A stretch of DNA of 64,000 nucleotides from Calycina herbarum (Eukaryota > Ascomycota > Leotiomycetes > Helotiales > Pezizellaceae): positions 124,001-188,000 of the forward strand of contig LLEY01000103.1 in assembly GCA_001414485.1 (NCBI GenBank). The letters are read 5' to 3'. Positions 35,564 through 46,606 of this stretch are shown here, in pieces. The position numbers were made by a program, and so were the translations under genes. Numbering within the stretch: position 1 is the first letter of the stretch; the number at the start of each line of letters is the position of its first letter. The notes under the pieces are model-generated. The model made no database searches, was not told where the DNA came from, and saw only the letters and a list, made by a program, of their open reading frames with translations.

Positions 35564-37858
35564 ATGGCGCTTAGTAAGTTCTGCTGTGCTTGGGGAACGG
35601 ACCTCAAGCTTGCTTCCCCCGCATTTATTTTGGGTTTCACGACCACTTTTTGTATCACTGAAGACGGAATAATTGTCCACAAACTTCTTTCTCAGTTTTG
35701 TTTTCGAAATAGCAGTGGCTAATATGGCAACTATGAATAGTTACAGCCGCTGCAGTGGCAGGAACCGCGGCCGCGGGGATGTACCTCGACGGGAAATATC
35801 ACCTACGGAAGGACATCAGAGCAATAAGGATGCAAAGAGCAGTTGAGTCGATGTACAAAGAAGCAGGTTGGTTACCATCCTTTTGCACGAGGAAGAATTA
35901 CCAAAGTGCCGAAACTTTGTTACATTGATCTACCACTAACGGCCTTCTGAAATAGTCAAAAAGAATCGACAATCCCTCTACTACTTCTTCGAAGAAATCG
36001 TTCAAACAAACCCAAACCACCAAGCCATTTGGTCCCGCACAGGATGCTACACGACGGCCGAAACATATCAACGTGCCAATCAATATGCGCATTTCTTCCT
36101 GTCCCAAGGCGTCAAGCCCAAAGACTACGTTGCCTTCTACCTCACCAATTCCCCGGACTTTTTGTTTGCTTGGTTGGGATTATGGGCAATCGGTGCTGCT
36201 CCAGCGATGATCAACCACAATCTTGCTGGGAAAGCATTGATACATTGTTTAAAAACGAGTGGCGCAAGTTTATTATTCGTGGACGAGGATGAGGGGTTAC
36301 GGCGTAAAATCGAGGATTCCCGGGAGCCAATTGAAGGGGAATTGGGGATGAAGATTGTGATTTGCGAAGAAACAGTATTGAGTGAGATAAGGAGTTTGAG
36401 TACGGACAGACTTGATGATGCATACAGAGAAGGTCTTAAGGGAGATTGGCCAATGGCAATGTTCTATACGAGTGGAACAACAGGACTGCCAAAAGGAGTT
36501 GCTTTCACTTCGGCGCGGCATTTTGCGAATGGAGCTGCAGTAAGTCCCATTCCACTCACTTTTCGAAATCAATGAGCTAACCTTTTACCAGTATAGAGCG
36601 GGGTACACCATGTATACGCCTGAGGATCGATGGTATGATTGCATGCCCCTCTACCATGGGACTGGAGGGGTGACAGCAATTGGGATGATCATGAACGGAG
36701 TTACCATATGCGTGGGAAAGAAATTCAGTGCCTCTCGATTTTGGAAAGATATTCACGATTCCAAGGCAACCTTCTTCGTCTATGTGGGAGAAACTGCTAG
36801 GTACCTCTTGGCAGCTCCACCATCACCTCTTGACAAAGGTCACAACCTTCGCTGCATGTATGGAAACGGTCTACGTCCAGATGTTTGGATAAAATTCCGT
36901 GAACGGTTCGAAGTCGCCGAAGTCGCCGAGTTTTTCAATTCCTCTGAAGGTGTTTTTGGATTACTCAATTATGCTAGAGGGGATTATTTTGCGGCTTGTG
37001 TTGGTCATCATGGTGCTATTATCAGAAGAATTTTCAACAACATTTTTGTACCTGTAGCAATCGACGAAGCGACAGGCGCCATTGCTAGGAATCCAAAAAC
37101 TGGATTTGCTTACAGACAACCATATGAGAAGGGAGGAGAAATCATTGTCCAAGTACCAAATCCTTCGGCTTTTGCAGGCTAGTAAGTAACATCTACAACA
37201 TTCCCTTTGTCTTTAGATATCTAAACATCGGCAAACAGCCACAAAAACCCAGAAGCCACAGCCAAGAAATTCGAGCATTCAGTCTTCAAGAAAGGAGATT
37301 TATGGTACAGGTCTGGCGATGCCCTAAGACGAACAGACGATGGTAGATGGTTCTTCTTGGATCGTTTAGGTGACACTTTCAGATGGAAAGGCGAAAATGT
37401 CAGCACCGCAGAAGTTGCAGAAGTACTCGGGAATTACCCAGGTGTTGTAGAGGCAAATGTTTACGGAGTACAACTTCCTAACCACGATGGGAGAGCTGGC
37501 TGCGCGGCTCTCTATCTCGACCCTTCTAAAAGAGCGACTTTTGATTTCGCAGATCTCTTGAGGTAAATCTTCTCCTCCATTTTAATTCCCTTTCAATGCG
37601 CTTACTCAAAACAGACATTCACGAACCCATCTTCCTAAATACGCTGTACCGCTCTTCCTCCGACTTGTGAGCCAAATGACACCGATACATAATAATAAAC
37701 AGAATAAAGTCCCACTTCGAAATGAGGGTGTGGATATTGAGAAAATCAAAGCAGAAGACCGCCTCCTTTGGGTTGATGGAAATGGTTCCGGAAATACATA
37801 CGTTGATTTTCACACAAACCAATGGGAAGACTTGAAGTTAGGGAGAGCAAGGCTTTGA
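35564..37858 (+). CDS. Very-long-chain acyl-CoA synthetase / fatty acid transport protein, 625 aa
   Basis: Six exons: 35564..35573, 35741..35866, 35956..36539, 36592..37181, 37239..37562 and 37615..37858. The first exon has only 10 nt (ATGGCGCTTA). It was found because the second exon opens in a frame with an upstream stop and begins with a typical N-terminal membrane segment ([17 protein letters not shown]). The P-loop/AMP motif [12 protein letters not shown] is at about residues 215-226. [14 protein letters not shown] and the VLACS/FATP signature ([12 protein letters not shown] then [18 protein letters not shown]) are present, as is the end motif [12 protein letters not shown]. It activates long or very long fatty acids to CoA esters at peroxisome, ER or plasma membrane. 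It resembles yeast Fat1 and related fungal paralogues; which one cannot be decided here. Confidence 0.9.
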
Positions 37859-38578
37859 CAGAATTCTCGAGATTGCATTGGTGAGAGCTAGAGGTACATA
37901 TCAAGGAGCTATGGGGGGGAAATACATAACGGGCTATATTTGGGCCGCATGACTTTTAGCAATTGTTTCTGCCTGCATTTACCAGCATGTCCAACGTCGG
38001 ATCTACGAATAGAAAGTCTTGTGGCGCATCAAATGAAATGCTTGGATGGCCAAGGAATTTTGCGTCCCAGCCTCAGTGCTTTTTCCGCCGAAGGAGTGCA
38101 TGAGCGAGACGCTTTGAATAAAATTGCCGAATGGGGGTAACATGGAGTACAGAACTCCAATGAGTATCGTGGGTACTTTCCGTCGTTTGGATTCCGCGAG
38201 AAAGCTCATGATTGGGAATGGCTTCATCATGCAGGCTGGGCAGATTGCCCGAGTCGCCTAGCGAAGAGAGTCTGCCTTTTGGGTTTCTATCTCATTTTGT
38301 TTTTGTTTTGTTTTTCACTGTTCCAGTCCCTAACAGTCTCGGTACTACTAGTGGCGTATTTCACAGGGGTTTTAATGGAAAGAGAGTTCAGCCCTGTTGC
38401 ACCTCCCTCCTTCCCCTTCAGACGGTTGGAGTCGGGTCATTTTTCAGCTGCTTTTCCAGTATTTTTCAAATTCGGAGGGGGGAAATAGTCTCGGCTTGCA
38501 AATTCCAAGCTCTCATTTTGATCTACCCTTCTTTCAATATTTCCACTCGTTTTGTTTATTCCACCTCTTTTTGACATA
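37859..38578. other. Spacer / promoter of six-cysteine repeat gene
   Basis: 0.72 kb. The last 300 bp are T/C-rich on the plus strand (TTTTGTTTTTGTTTTGTTTTTC near 38293), typical of a fungal promoter and leader. No gene seen. Confidence 0.5.
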
Positions 38579-40374
38579 ATGAAGCTTTTGATACTTGTTT
38601 ATATCCTCCAGTTCTCGGCCGTCGTCATTGCGGCCTCTGGACCCGTATACATCACTGAAATTCCAGCGTTCGCTACTCTCGCTCCATGCGCTGCCTCAGG
38701 AGTTTCTTACGCAGTCCAAGGTCTGACTGGAAGTCGATGTCCTACTGATCCAGCGCAACTTCAATCATGCGCTTGTACGAAAGATTCGAATTTTGCCGCT
38801 GTTGGATCTTCGATCGGGAAAGAGGTTTTGAGTTATTGCACCTCGACGGCCTCGGATGACGTTACCTCTGCAGCATCGGTATTCAGTGCTTATTGCAATC
38901 AAGGAAGTTCGGCGGCTCCTACTGCGGCTCCTACGACGAAAGCCAATGGAGGGGTTTCGCAATTCGTCACTGATTTACTGGCTTTTACGAATCTTGCTCC
39001 TTGTGCTGGATCTGCGATATCGTATGCGGTTGCATCTCTCACTTATAAGGATTGTCCGTCTGAGGCGGCGGGATTACAAAGTTGCGCCTGTACTAAGAAT
39101 CAGAATTCCGCCAAGATCACTGCTGCTCTCAATAGTCAAGTGGGATCTTATTGTGGTTCAACACGTTCTGAAGACAAGACATCTGCGCAGGCTTTCTTTG
39201 CTGCGTATTGTGGGTTAGGTGGTGGAACTGCATCTGCTGCTTTCCCAACTCCTTCATATCTTCCTGGAGTGGTATCTTATTATATCACTGATTTGCCACA
39301 ATATGGATCTTTGGCCCCGTGTGCCGCTTCAGCTGTGAGTTATGAGATGAATTCAATGACTGGGAGTCTTTGTCCGCCTTCGCCTATGGCATTTGTCTCT
39401 TGTGTTTGTGTCAAGGATAATAACTCGGCGGGCATGACGGCTGCTCTGAATAGCGAGGTGAAATCCAGTTGTGGGGTTACGGCTTCGGCGGATATGTCGA
39501 GTGCGTTGGGGGTTTTTGATTTTTATTGTAGTGCTGGGAAGGGACTTGTTACTCCTCAGGGGATTACTGCTTCTGGTATGTTTCTACTTCTCCAAACATC
39601 AACTTCCATCACTGATGATGAACAGTCGCGCCCACAGCAGCAAACGGCGATAACAAACCAGCAACAGGAACGGGAACGTCTGGAGGGGCAAAATCAACAT
39701 CCAATTCCAACACCTCCACCTCTCCATCCGCAATCGCCAAGAAAGCTATCCCCATAGCAGCAATAATCGGTGGGGCAGTCGGACTAGTAGCTCTCATCGT
39801 CGCGGGTCTCCTAGCCCTCTTCTGCTACCGCAAGAACCGAACGAGGAAATCACCTCCATCCCAAGCGAATACCAACAACAACAACGATTTCAACAAAGCC
39901 GAACTTCCCAACAACGAAAGAACAAGTATGTCACCCGTCCTCTCAAAGCCCTCACCAATGGGTATAGACCACCGTCCCGTCTCGCCCTTAGAAGAAAAAC
40001 CATACGATCACAACAACAACCCACCACCAAGTCCTTACAGAGCTGAACTCCAACACACCGGTCCTATAAGAGCCGAAATGCCCACACCGCCTCCACAAGC
40101 CCAGCAAGGCCCAGGAGGGAATTTCCCGTTACAGGAGTTACCCCCTAATCAGCAATATGGGTATCAACCCGTAAATCGATATCCCAGCCCGAATCCTCAG
40201 CAAAGTCCAAGTCCGCATTTACATCCACAGCAGAGTCCGAATCTGAACCAGGGGACTTATTATGAGGTTTCTGGGCAACATACGTACCCTCAATCACAAC
40301 CTTTTCCGCAGGCGGGACAGGGGGTGAATCATGGGGTTTATGAGATGGGTGATGGGAGAGGGACGAGGTTTTAG
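38579..40374 (+). CDS. Single-pass surface protein with three six-cysteine repeats, 581 aa
   Basis: Exons 38579..39575 and 39626..40374 join in phase (GTATGT..CAG). The signal peptide is residues 1-19. Three tandem repeats of about 95-105 residues follow (roughly 20-105, 115-210, 225-320). Each starts LAPCA, has Cys-x-Cys in a C(A/V)C(T/V)K motif and ends near YC, giving six cysteines per repeat. A Ser/Thr/Gly linker leads to one transmembrane helix (about 374-398, IPIAAIIGGAVGLVALIVAG) followed by CYRKNR and a proline/glutamine-rich cytosolic tail of about 180 residues. The architecture is like a wall-stress sensor or receptor. The cysteine spacing is not the eight-Cys CFEM pattern. ATG 38579 was chosen over upstream codons because it opens the signal peptide. 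Ligand unknown. Confidence 0.85.
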
Positions 40375-40847
40375 ACTGGTGTATGTGGGAGGGCGGAGGA
40401 GGCTGGAGGATGGGCGGTAATGTGTGAAGCCTGTGTAAATTAATGTTTATGATGATTTGGTTTTGACTTTGGTTTTTGGACGAGGCAAAACTTGGGAGTT
40501 CAGAATGTGTTTATAAAAACTGGGGCACCGAAGACGAGATTGTATCCAGGAATGACAAGGGAAGGAAGTGGAGTTCGGGAGCATTTCATGTAGAGACTTG
40601 CAACTTGAAAGAATCCAATTAGCAAAGCTTCAGTGTGCCTCAAGACTTAGGGAATTCAAGGAAGCTAAGCGACGCTAAGATGGCGCATCATTTATTCTAG
40701 ATTTGTTCTAGTCGTGCCTATCAAATATTTTGAGTCCTTGTACATGTAAGTGTCTGTATGTATGATGATCCCATTCTGATTTACCGATCTAAACTCCAAA
40801 CTCCATCCATGAATTAATTCCCTTACCCTTCCCCTTCCATTTACCCC
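40375..40847. other. Short convergent spacer
   Basis: 473 bp between the stop codons of two converging genes. It should hold both 3' untranslated regions. Nothing else seen. Confidence 0.5.
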
Positions 40848-43843
40848 CTAATACCAACCAGTCAACCTAAGATCCCTTGAACTAGCTCCAACCCGAACCG
40901 TAATTTTTCCCTCAGTAGGCATAACCCAATTCTGCTGCACAACATCCCAATAGCTCAAATCTCTCCTCGTCAAGTTGAAATTTACTGCTTGTGTCTCATT
41001 CGGTTTGAGATATATCTTTTCGAATCCCCGGAGGACCCGGACTGGGAAGTCGACTTTGGCGGCTTCGCCTCCTACGTCGGAGAAGGAGAGGTAGAGCTGG
41101 GCCACTTCTTTTCCTCCTATTAGACCTGTGTTTGTGAGGTCGACGGAGACGGATGCGTATGTATTCCAAAGATCTAAAATTTGTTAGTTAAAGATTGCAT
41201 AATTGGTGGTGCGGGAATCTTACCTGGATTACCGCCTTCGTCTCCTCCAGCCTGCGAAGGAGCTTGTTCGATGTCATAACCTTCGGGGTATGGATAACTT
41301 CCTATTCCTTCCTCGATTTCCGAAAGTTTATCAAGGTAGGGATAAATGAATTTCTGCAGTTTGCGAAAGTTCGCAGGCCAAAGGGCTTCGCTGACGTCGG
41401 GGACCTTGTCATCAAATTTAGGTGGAGAGATACCGCTTGGTCGAGGGGCAGGCAGCGGTGACTTCTTCAATATCGGAGTGACCACAAGGTTTGCAAACTC
41501 GAAAGTAGTGTAAGACAAACCAAATCCGAATTCGTATGTCGGCTCGACACCAAACTTGTCAAAATGGCGGTAATCAATGTATAATCCTTCTTTGAAATCC
41601 TGTTGTGGAACGATTCCATTGGGGTAATACATGATCTTGGCTCCAGGTCCGTAATCTTCGGGTGATTTACCGACTGTATAAGGGAGCTTGCCGCTTGGAT
41701 TGGTGTTTCCGATGATTATGTTGGCAATAGCGTTGCCGCTTTCTTGACCAGGTAGATTGGCCATGATCACAGCTTTGACACCTGGGAGGTTTACCCATTT
41801 ATCCACAACAACTGGTCCAACTGAGTGAACAACAACTACCGTACTTCCCTTTCCACCACCGCACCCAGCAGAAACGTCCTTGATAAGGATATCGCCCCCT
41901 TTCTGCAAATTCAAATCATTTCGATCGCCATTGACGCCGTCATGAGCGATATAGCCCTCTCCAGCATCGGAATTGACGAAAACAACACAGATATCTTGCT
42001 CCTTCAGGATCACAGGCGTTTTCTTCAACGGTGGTGAGTTTGTAGGGAAATACGTGACGTATACAAGCTCCTCGTTGAAAGCTGCTTTGAGAGCTGCTGC
42101 AGGTGTGATGAGATATGGAAACTCCACAGCACCAGAACCCCAACCAGAACCGAGTGTGCCTTGATTGCAACCTCTATCTTTGCATGCATTTGCACCTTGA
42201 CCCTCTCCTGAATCCTCCCCGAAGATACCAATACGCATGTGCACCTCGCGGTTCTCGCTCGATGGCCATCCATCTTTGCTGATGGGTAGAACATTGCCTT
42301 CGTTCTTGACGAGAACTGTGCCTTCCGTGGCCACTTCACGGGCAACGATGGAGTGTGCCTCCTCGCCAGTCCCGCGAACATTGATGTATTGGTTTACCAC
42401 TTTCATGTCCTTGTCATCGGGACTTCCAGGGTTGATCACTCCCATCTCATCATCGGTCCAAGATGAGAAATTTGGTCCTTTGCGGTCGAATTTAGTCTCA
42501 TCATCCTGTCCAAGTTGATACCAAGCAGCGACAATTCTCGTAACCATATCATTGAGTCTGGTCATGGATAAAGATCCATTCAGAACCGATCTGCTCAATT
42601 CAGGGCCCCATAAGGACTTTCCGTCTTGCCATCTCAAACCATCTCCTGGCATGGTCATATCCAAACCAGCTAATGCACTTCCCACACCGGATCTTTGAGC
42701 AAGCCAGTCACTTTGGACAAATCCCTGGAACCCTAACTCATCCTTCAAAATACCATTCAGTAATTTTGAGTTTCCGCACGAGTATGAATTATTCGTCATC
42801 TGGTAACTGCACATAACGCTGGCAACTCCAGCCTTGACCGAATCTTGGAAAGGCCATCCGTACATTTCGTGGAGAGTTCTATCATCGATATTCGAGGACA
42901 TGGCGTTTGGCAAACCCCATTCCCAGCTCTGTCTAAAGTGTTCTTGCTCGTTTCCAATGAAATGTTTGATTGTGGCAATGACACCCTCCTCTTGGATTCC
43001 CTTGATCGTTTGGGCGGCAGCAATGCCTTGCAACACAGGGTCAGTGCCGAAGCCCTCCCAGTTTCTTCCTCCGGCGGGCATTCGTCCCAATGGTCCAACA
43101 CATGGTCCCAGAAGGACATTGATTCCCTTTAGACGTGCTTCTTGACCATGTGCCTTGCCTCTCAGATACATCAACTCCTTATTCCAGGTTGCCCCAACAG
43201 TAATTCCAGCTGGAAATGCCGTAGCATTATCTGCGAATCTCAATCCGAGAGGTCCATCTTGTAATGCCAATCCGGGGAATCCAACATTATTCGCAGGCCC
43301 AGTGTTTCCTACTGCCAGTCCCATCTGCCATCCAGTTCCAGTTGTGATATTCACCTTTTCTGCCAGCGTCATCTTCTTCACCATTTCCGCGGCCTTTCTG
43401 TAACTTTCACTCCATTGTTTGACGGTTCCTCCCTGAGGTGTTGGATACCACGGTGGTGATTGCCCATCCATAGGCTTTTGCTTGTATAAAAAGAACCCTC
43501 CACCAGCGAGTATTGACCAGAAGACAATACAAACCGAGAGTAGAATCAATAGACATTTCGATCGACGATTGAAGGTCATCCGCAGAGACCGGAGTGCATT
43601 GGCTGATCGGTATGCAGTATCTGCAGGATGTGAACGATCATCATCCAGCTCTCGGTCCAGGTATTCGGTGGCATCGAGATCGGATTCGCTATCGGAATTG
43701 TAGGCATTCTCAAGTGATTTTCGTGAAGGTTTGCTGTCGTCTCGACCGTAGTTTCGCAGTAGTCCTTCTCGACTCTCTCCTACCTCTTTCTCACGATCCA
43801 TCGTGATTTGATGGTCGAGGTAAGCCTCTTTTGCTCGGTCCAT
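40848..43843 (-). CDS. GH3 beta-glucosidase, type II membrane-anchored, 981 aa
   Basis: Exons 43843..41224 and 41173..40848 joined in phase (GTAAGA..TAG). Residues 1-95 are an acidic, Ser-rich cytosolic tail and 96-120 a membrane helix (CLLILLSVCIVFWSILAGG). The GH3 N-terminal barrel includes ALQDGPLGLR, GGRNWEGFGTDP, KHFIGNEQE (293-301) and nucleophile Asp379 in GFVQSDW. The alpha/beta sandwich contains EGTVLVKNEGNVLP and PGQESGNAIANIIIG. The C-terminal fibronectin-like domain, completed by exon 2, has LTNTGLIGGKEVAQLYLS and RRDLSYWD. It hydrolyses beta-linked glucosides with retention at the cell surface. It matches the fungal group of membrane-anchored beta-glucosidases (often annotated bglE/F-like). 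The minus-strand gene converges on the six-cysteine protein gene. Confidence 0.93.
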
Positions 43844-45201
43844 GGTGAGCTTCGTATGTGCTGGGGTAAATATGGGGTTGTATTCAGATATGTCCTCCTA
43901 AAGGTAGAAACAGGAGGAGAAAAGCATTAGAATCAAGAAATAGGAAACGAAAACCGGTTCTCTTCAAATGCTCGATCTGTCGGCAAGCTGCATGAATAAG
44001 TTGTTGTCATGACGAAAGTTAGACAACAGACACCATTTTCGTTGGCAGTGTTCAGCCAAGACCTGGAGCTTCAACGCCGCAATTGATTGGGGACGCGACT
44101 GTTTCAACCCCTGGTGGGATTTGCCCCCGATTTGCCTCACATCGTCAACTTCGGCCTTTTTAGGGTCCAGAAGTTCTCAATTCGCGTGCTGATGTTCAGA
44201 GTGAGAGTTCGGCACACTTCTTGGCTCTGATTCAATCAAGCATTCTGAGGTCTGGGCGGTGTGAGTACCCCAACTCGCCCCCCTTATTCTCCACGTTCAG
44301 ATTGTGGGTCTGAAGTCTTGAGAAGGGGTCCGCTCTTTCTTTTGACTTTGCATGTGCTTTGATATTAATTTTGGTGTCGTGTCTTTTTGCGTTGCTTTTT
44401 GCAATCGAGGAGATTGCCCTCTCTCGAGCCTCTGCCGTGAAAGATGGTTGTCTCGAGTTGAGAATTTCAGGTGAAATTCTGGGTCGTGGTTTTTCCCCGG
44501 ATCTCTCTTTAAATTTGAAGCTTTGATCCGATAGACTTGGCTTTCTTCGGAAGTCAGGGGTTTTCTCCCATAGCCCCCCATCGTAAAGGAATGAGATCTT
44601 TAAGAGTGTAAGGGCCTCTGTCATCGTTCTACGTATATTCAAGTAACACGATATGTTTCTAAAAAGGCTTGAACCAGTTTTGCGAACGATTAAGAAGAAT
44701 TGAGGCTCGTTACTCTCGAATATTCTTAGGGTCTTAATACAATGAATTTAAATATTCAAGGGCTTCTAGCATAATACCTTTAGCAGGAAACTCTTCCTGT
44801 TTTTGGATCTGGGTAAGAAGGACTTATAGGTGATGTAAATGAATATTGCGAGAACCTAGAATAGCACTGAATGCTTCTATACTTACCATCAGACAAGTGG
44901 ATTTTATAAGTTTAAGATTTCATATAGCATACTAATGAGGACACTGCTTCGTTGACTTTGAGTACAATGATTCCTCGAGTCGAGTTTTGAGTAGTAGAGC
45001 TCAGCTCACTCCAAACATTTCAAGCTGAAACCCGAATTTCAAATTCCGACCCAGTCCAGAAAGCCTCCCATAGCATATATACGATTGTCATTTCATGCAC
45101 ACAAGAAGATCAATCGCTTTAGAGAACCCTCGACAAGGCTCCCAACTTTTCAACTGCCCACCTGCCTCATCGCCTACTAACAAACCAAACCACCCAAACT
45201 T
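43844..45201. other. 1.36-kb spacer
   Basis: Contains the GH3 promoter. A minus-strand frame at 44642..44232 lacks a recognisable domain and I do not call it. The centre (44640-44960) is AT-rich. Nothing else seen. Confidence 0.45.
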
Positions 45202-45850
45202 CTATTCAAAATTATTCAGTCTATCCGCAGTCCAACTCGTCAAGCATCTAAACTTCCGATGTCCTTTCCTCCCTCCACAATTAAAGTCACCATTAGGAAA
45301 CACAAGACAATCCCCATAGGTATTCCCATCCACTAACACACAAAATGTTAGCAACCCGAGAACAAAAAAATCCAAGGAATCTGGAAATCAAAATCAAAAG
45401 TCATAAACTCACAACCAACCATAGTCCACCCTCTATCCTTATAAAGTGCTACATTACTATTAGCCATTGGCCCTCATCTCATAAATCCCATCTTCCCCTT
45501 CCCCTTCCCCTCCCCTTCTCACTCTCTCACTCTCTCATTCTCTCCCCTCCAGGTATCAACTCACTCCAATGCAAAACTGGCGCCGAACTAAAATTCATTT
45601 CCAGCACCGTAATATCCTCCGGTCTGTCCCCCCACCCACACCCACTCCCTTCACACCGGAACCCGATTTTATTGCCACTCACATCACCCCTCCAATCCCA
45701 GAGAGGCGTGGCGTTGACCTCGGAACAGCCTGGTTCGGCGGGGTAGACTTGCCAGGCTAGTTGTTCTTCGTTGACGTCGTCGAGCATGTAGATGTCGAAG
45801 TTTGCTTTGGCGAGGGAGAGGAGGGCTGTTATTGCTAGAAGGAGTTTCAT
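45202..45850 (-). CDS. Small secreted cysteine-rich protein, 150 aa, three exons
   Basis: Exons 45850..45565, 45448..45413 (36 nt) and 45332..45202 join in phase: the first intron is GTGAGT..GTAG, the second GTGAGT..TTAG with branch site GCTAAC. The signal peptide is MKLLLAITALLSLAKA. The mature protein has six cysteines, WDWRGDVSGNKIGFRC, DITVLEMNF, then across introns HWTLYKDRGWTMVGLDGNTYG, then CLVFPNGDFNC. The HWT.YKDR...MVG..G..YG.C pattern continues smoothly over both junctions, the main support for this model. Read as a single frame it would be cut to 107 residues with a wrong tail. This kind of protein is common among secreted candidate effectors of Leotiomycetes. Function is unknown and no enzyme motif is present. 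Confidence 0.8.
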
Positions 45851-46606
45851 TTTGAGGATATTATGTAAGTAAAAGCTGGCTATGAGGATTAAGAGGAAGA
45901 GGAAGAGGATGGGGATGGTGGGAATCGTAGGAATGTGAGGATGGGGGGTGTATTTTATAGATTTATTTCAGAGAGAGGAAAATTAACTCAAATCATCATT
46001 CGGGGAGAAGACTCTGACTTTCTGGGATTTCATTCGGTCAACTAATTCAATAAAGTCCCCAAAGACTGATCTGGTGATATCCCCGAACGTAAAGAATGAA
46101 AGAAGAAAGAAATGCATATTTCCCTGTGGAGGAATAGCGAACGTACCAATAGTGCAAAGAGTGATGTAAAAAGAAAAGTATGAGGTAAGCAAAAACATAC
46201 GACTCCAATGCGAAAATTCAATAGCTTAACAATTCATATGTTTAACGCGTGATGAAAACTTGTAAGAGAGAATAACGCCTACTACGGCACAGCACCCCAT
46301 TGTGATAGGCAACCACGACAGGTCCGTGAGATACAGTAATCCAAAGTTACGACAATAAGGTAAGCAATGCTACGATAGTAAAAAGTAGCAAGAGATCAAA
46401 GAGATCAGACAGAAGGAAGAAATAATGATGCTCTAAGAAATAAATTGATCACTCCAAAACAATGATGCTTCAACCATACCGCAGGCTTAGATTCTAGTTC
46501 TCTGCAAACTATGTCAATGAAGGACCCAAACCTATATTTACAATTAAATTCAATCAATCTTCTGGTTCCCCAAAAACTCCAATAATGAATGTCAAAAATG
46601 AAAGGT
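45851..46606. other. Spacer, 0.76 kb
   Basis: Holds the promoter of the small secreted protein and the 3' region of the Mch1-like gene. No gene seen. Confidence 0.5.

Noticed and set aside
38579..39560. CFEM domains
   Set aside because: Each repeat has six cysteines with different spacing; CFEM has eight.
44232..44642. 136-codon minus-strand frame in the GH3 promoter
   Set aside because: Basic and irregular, no motif, overlaps the expected promoter side; could be chance.
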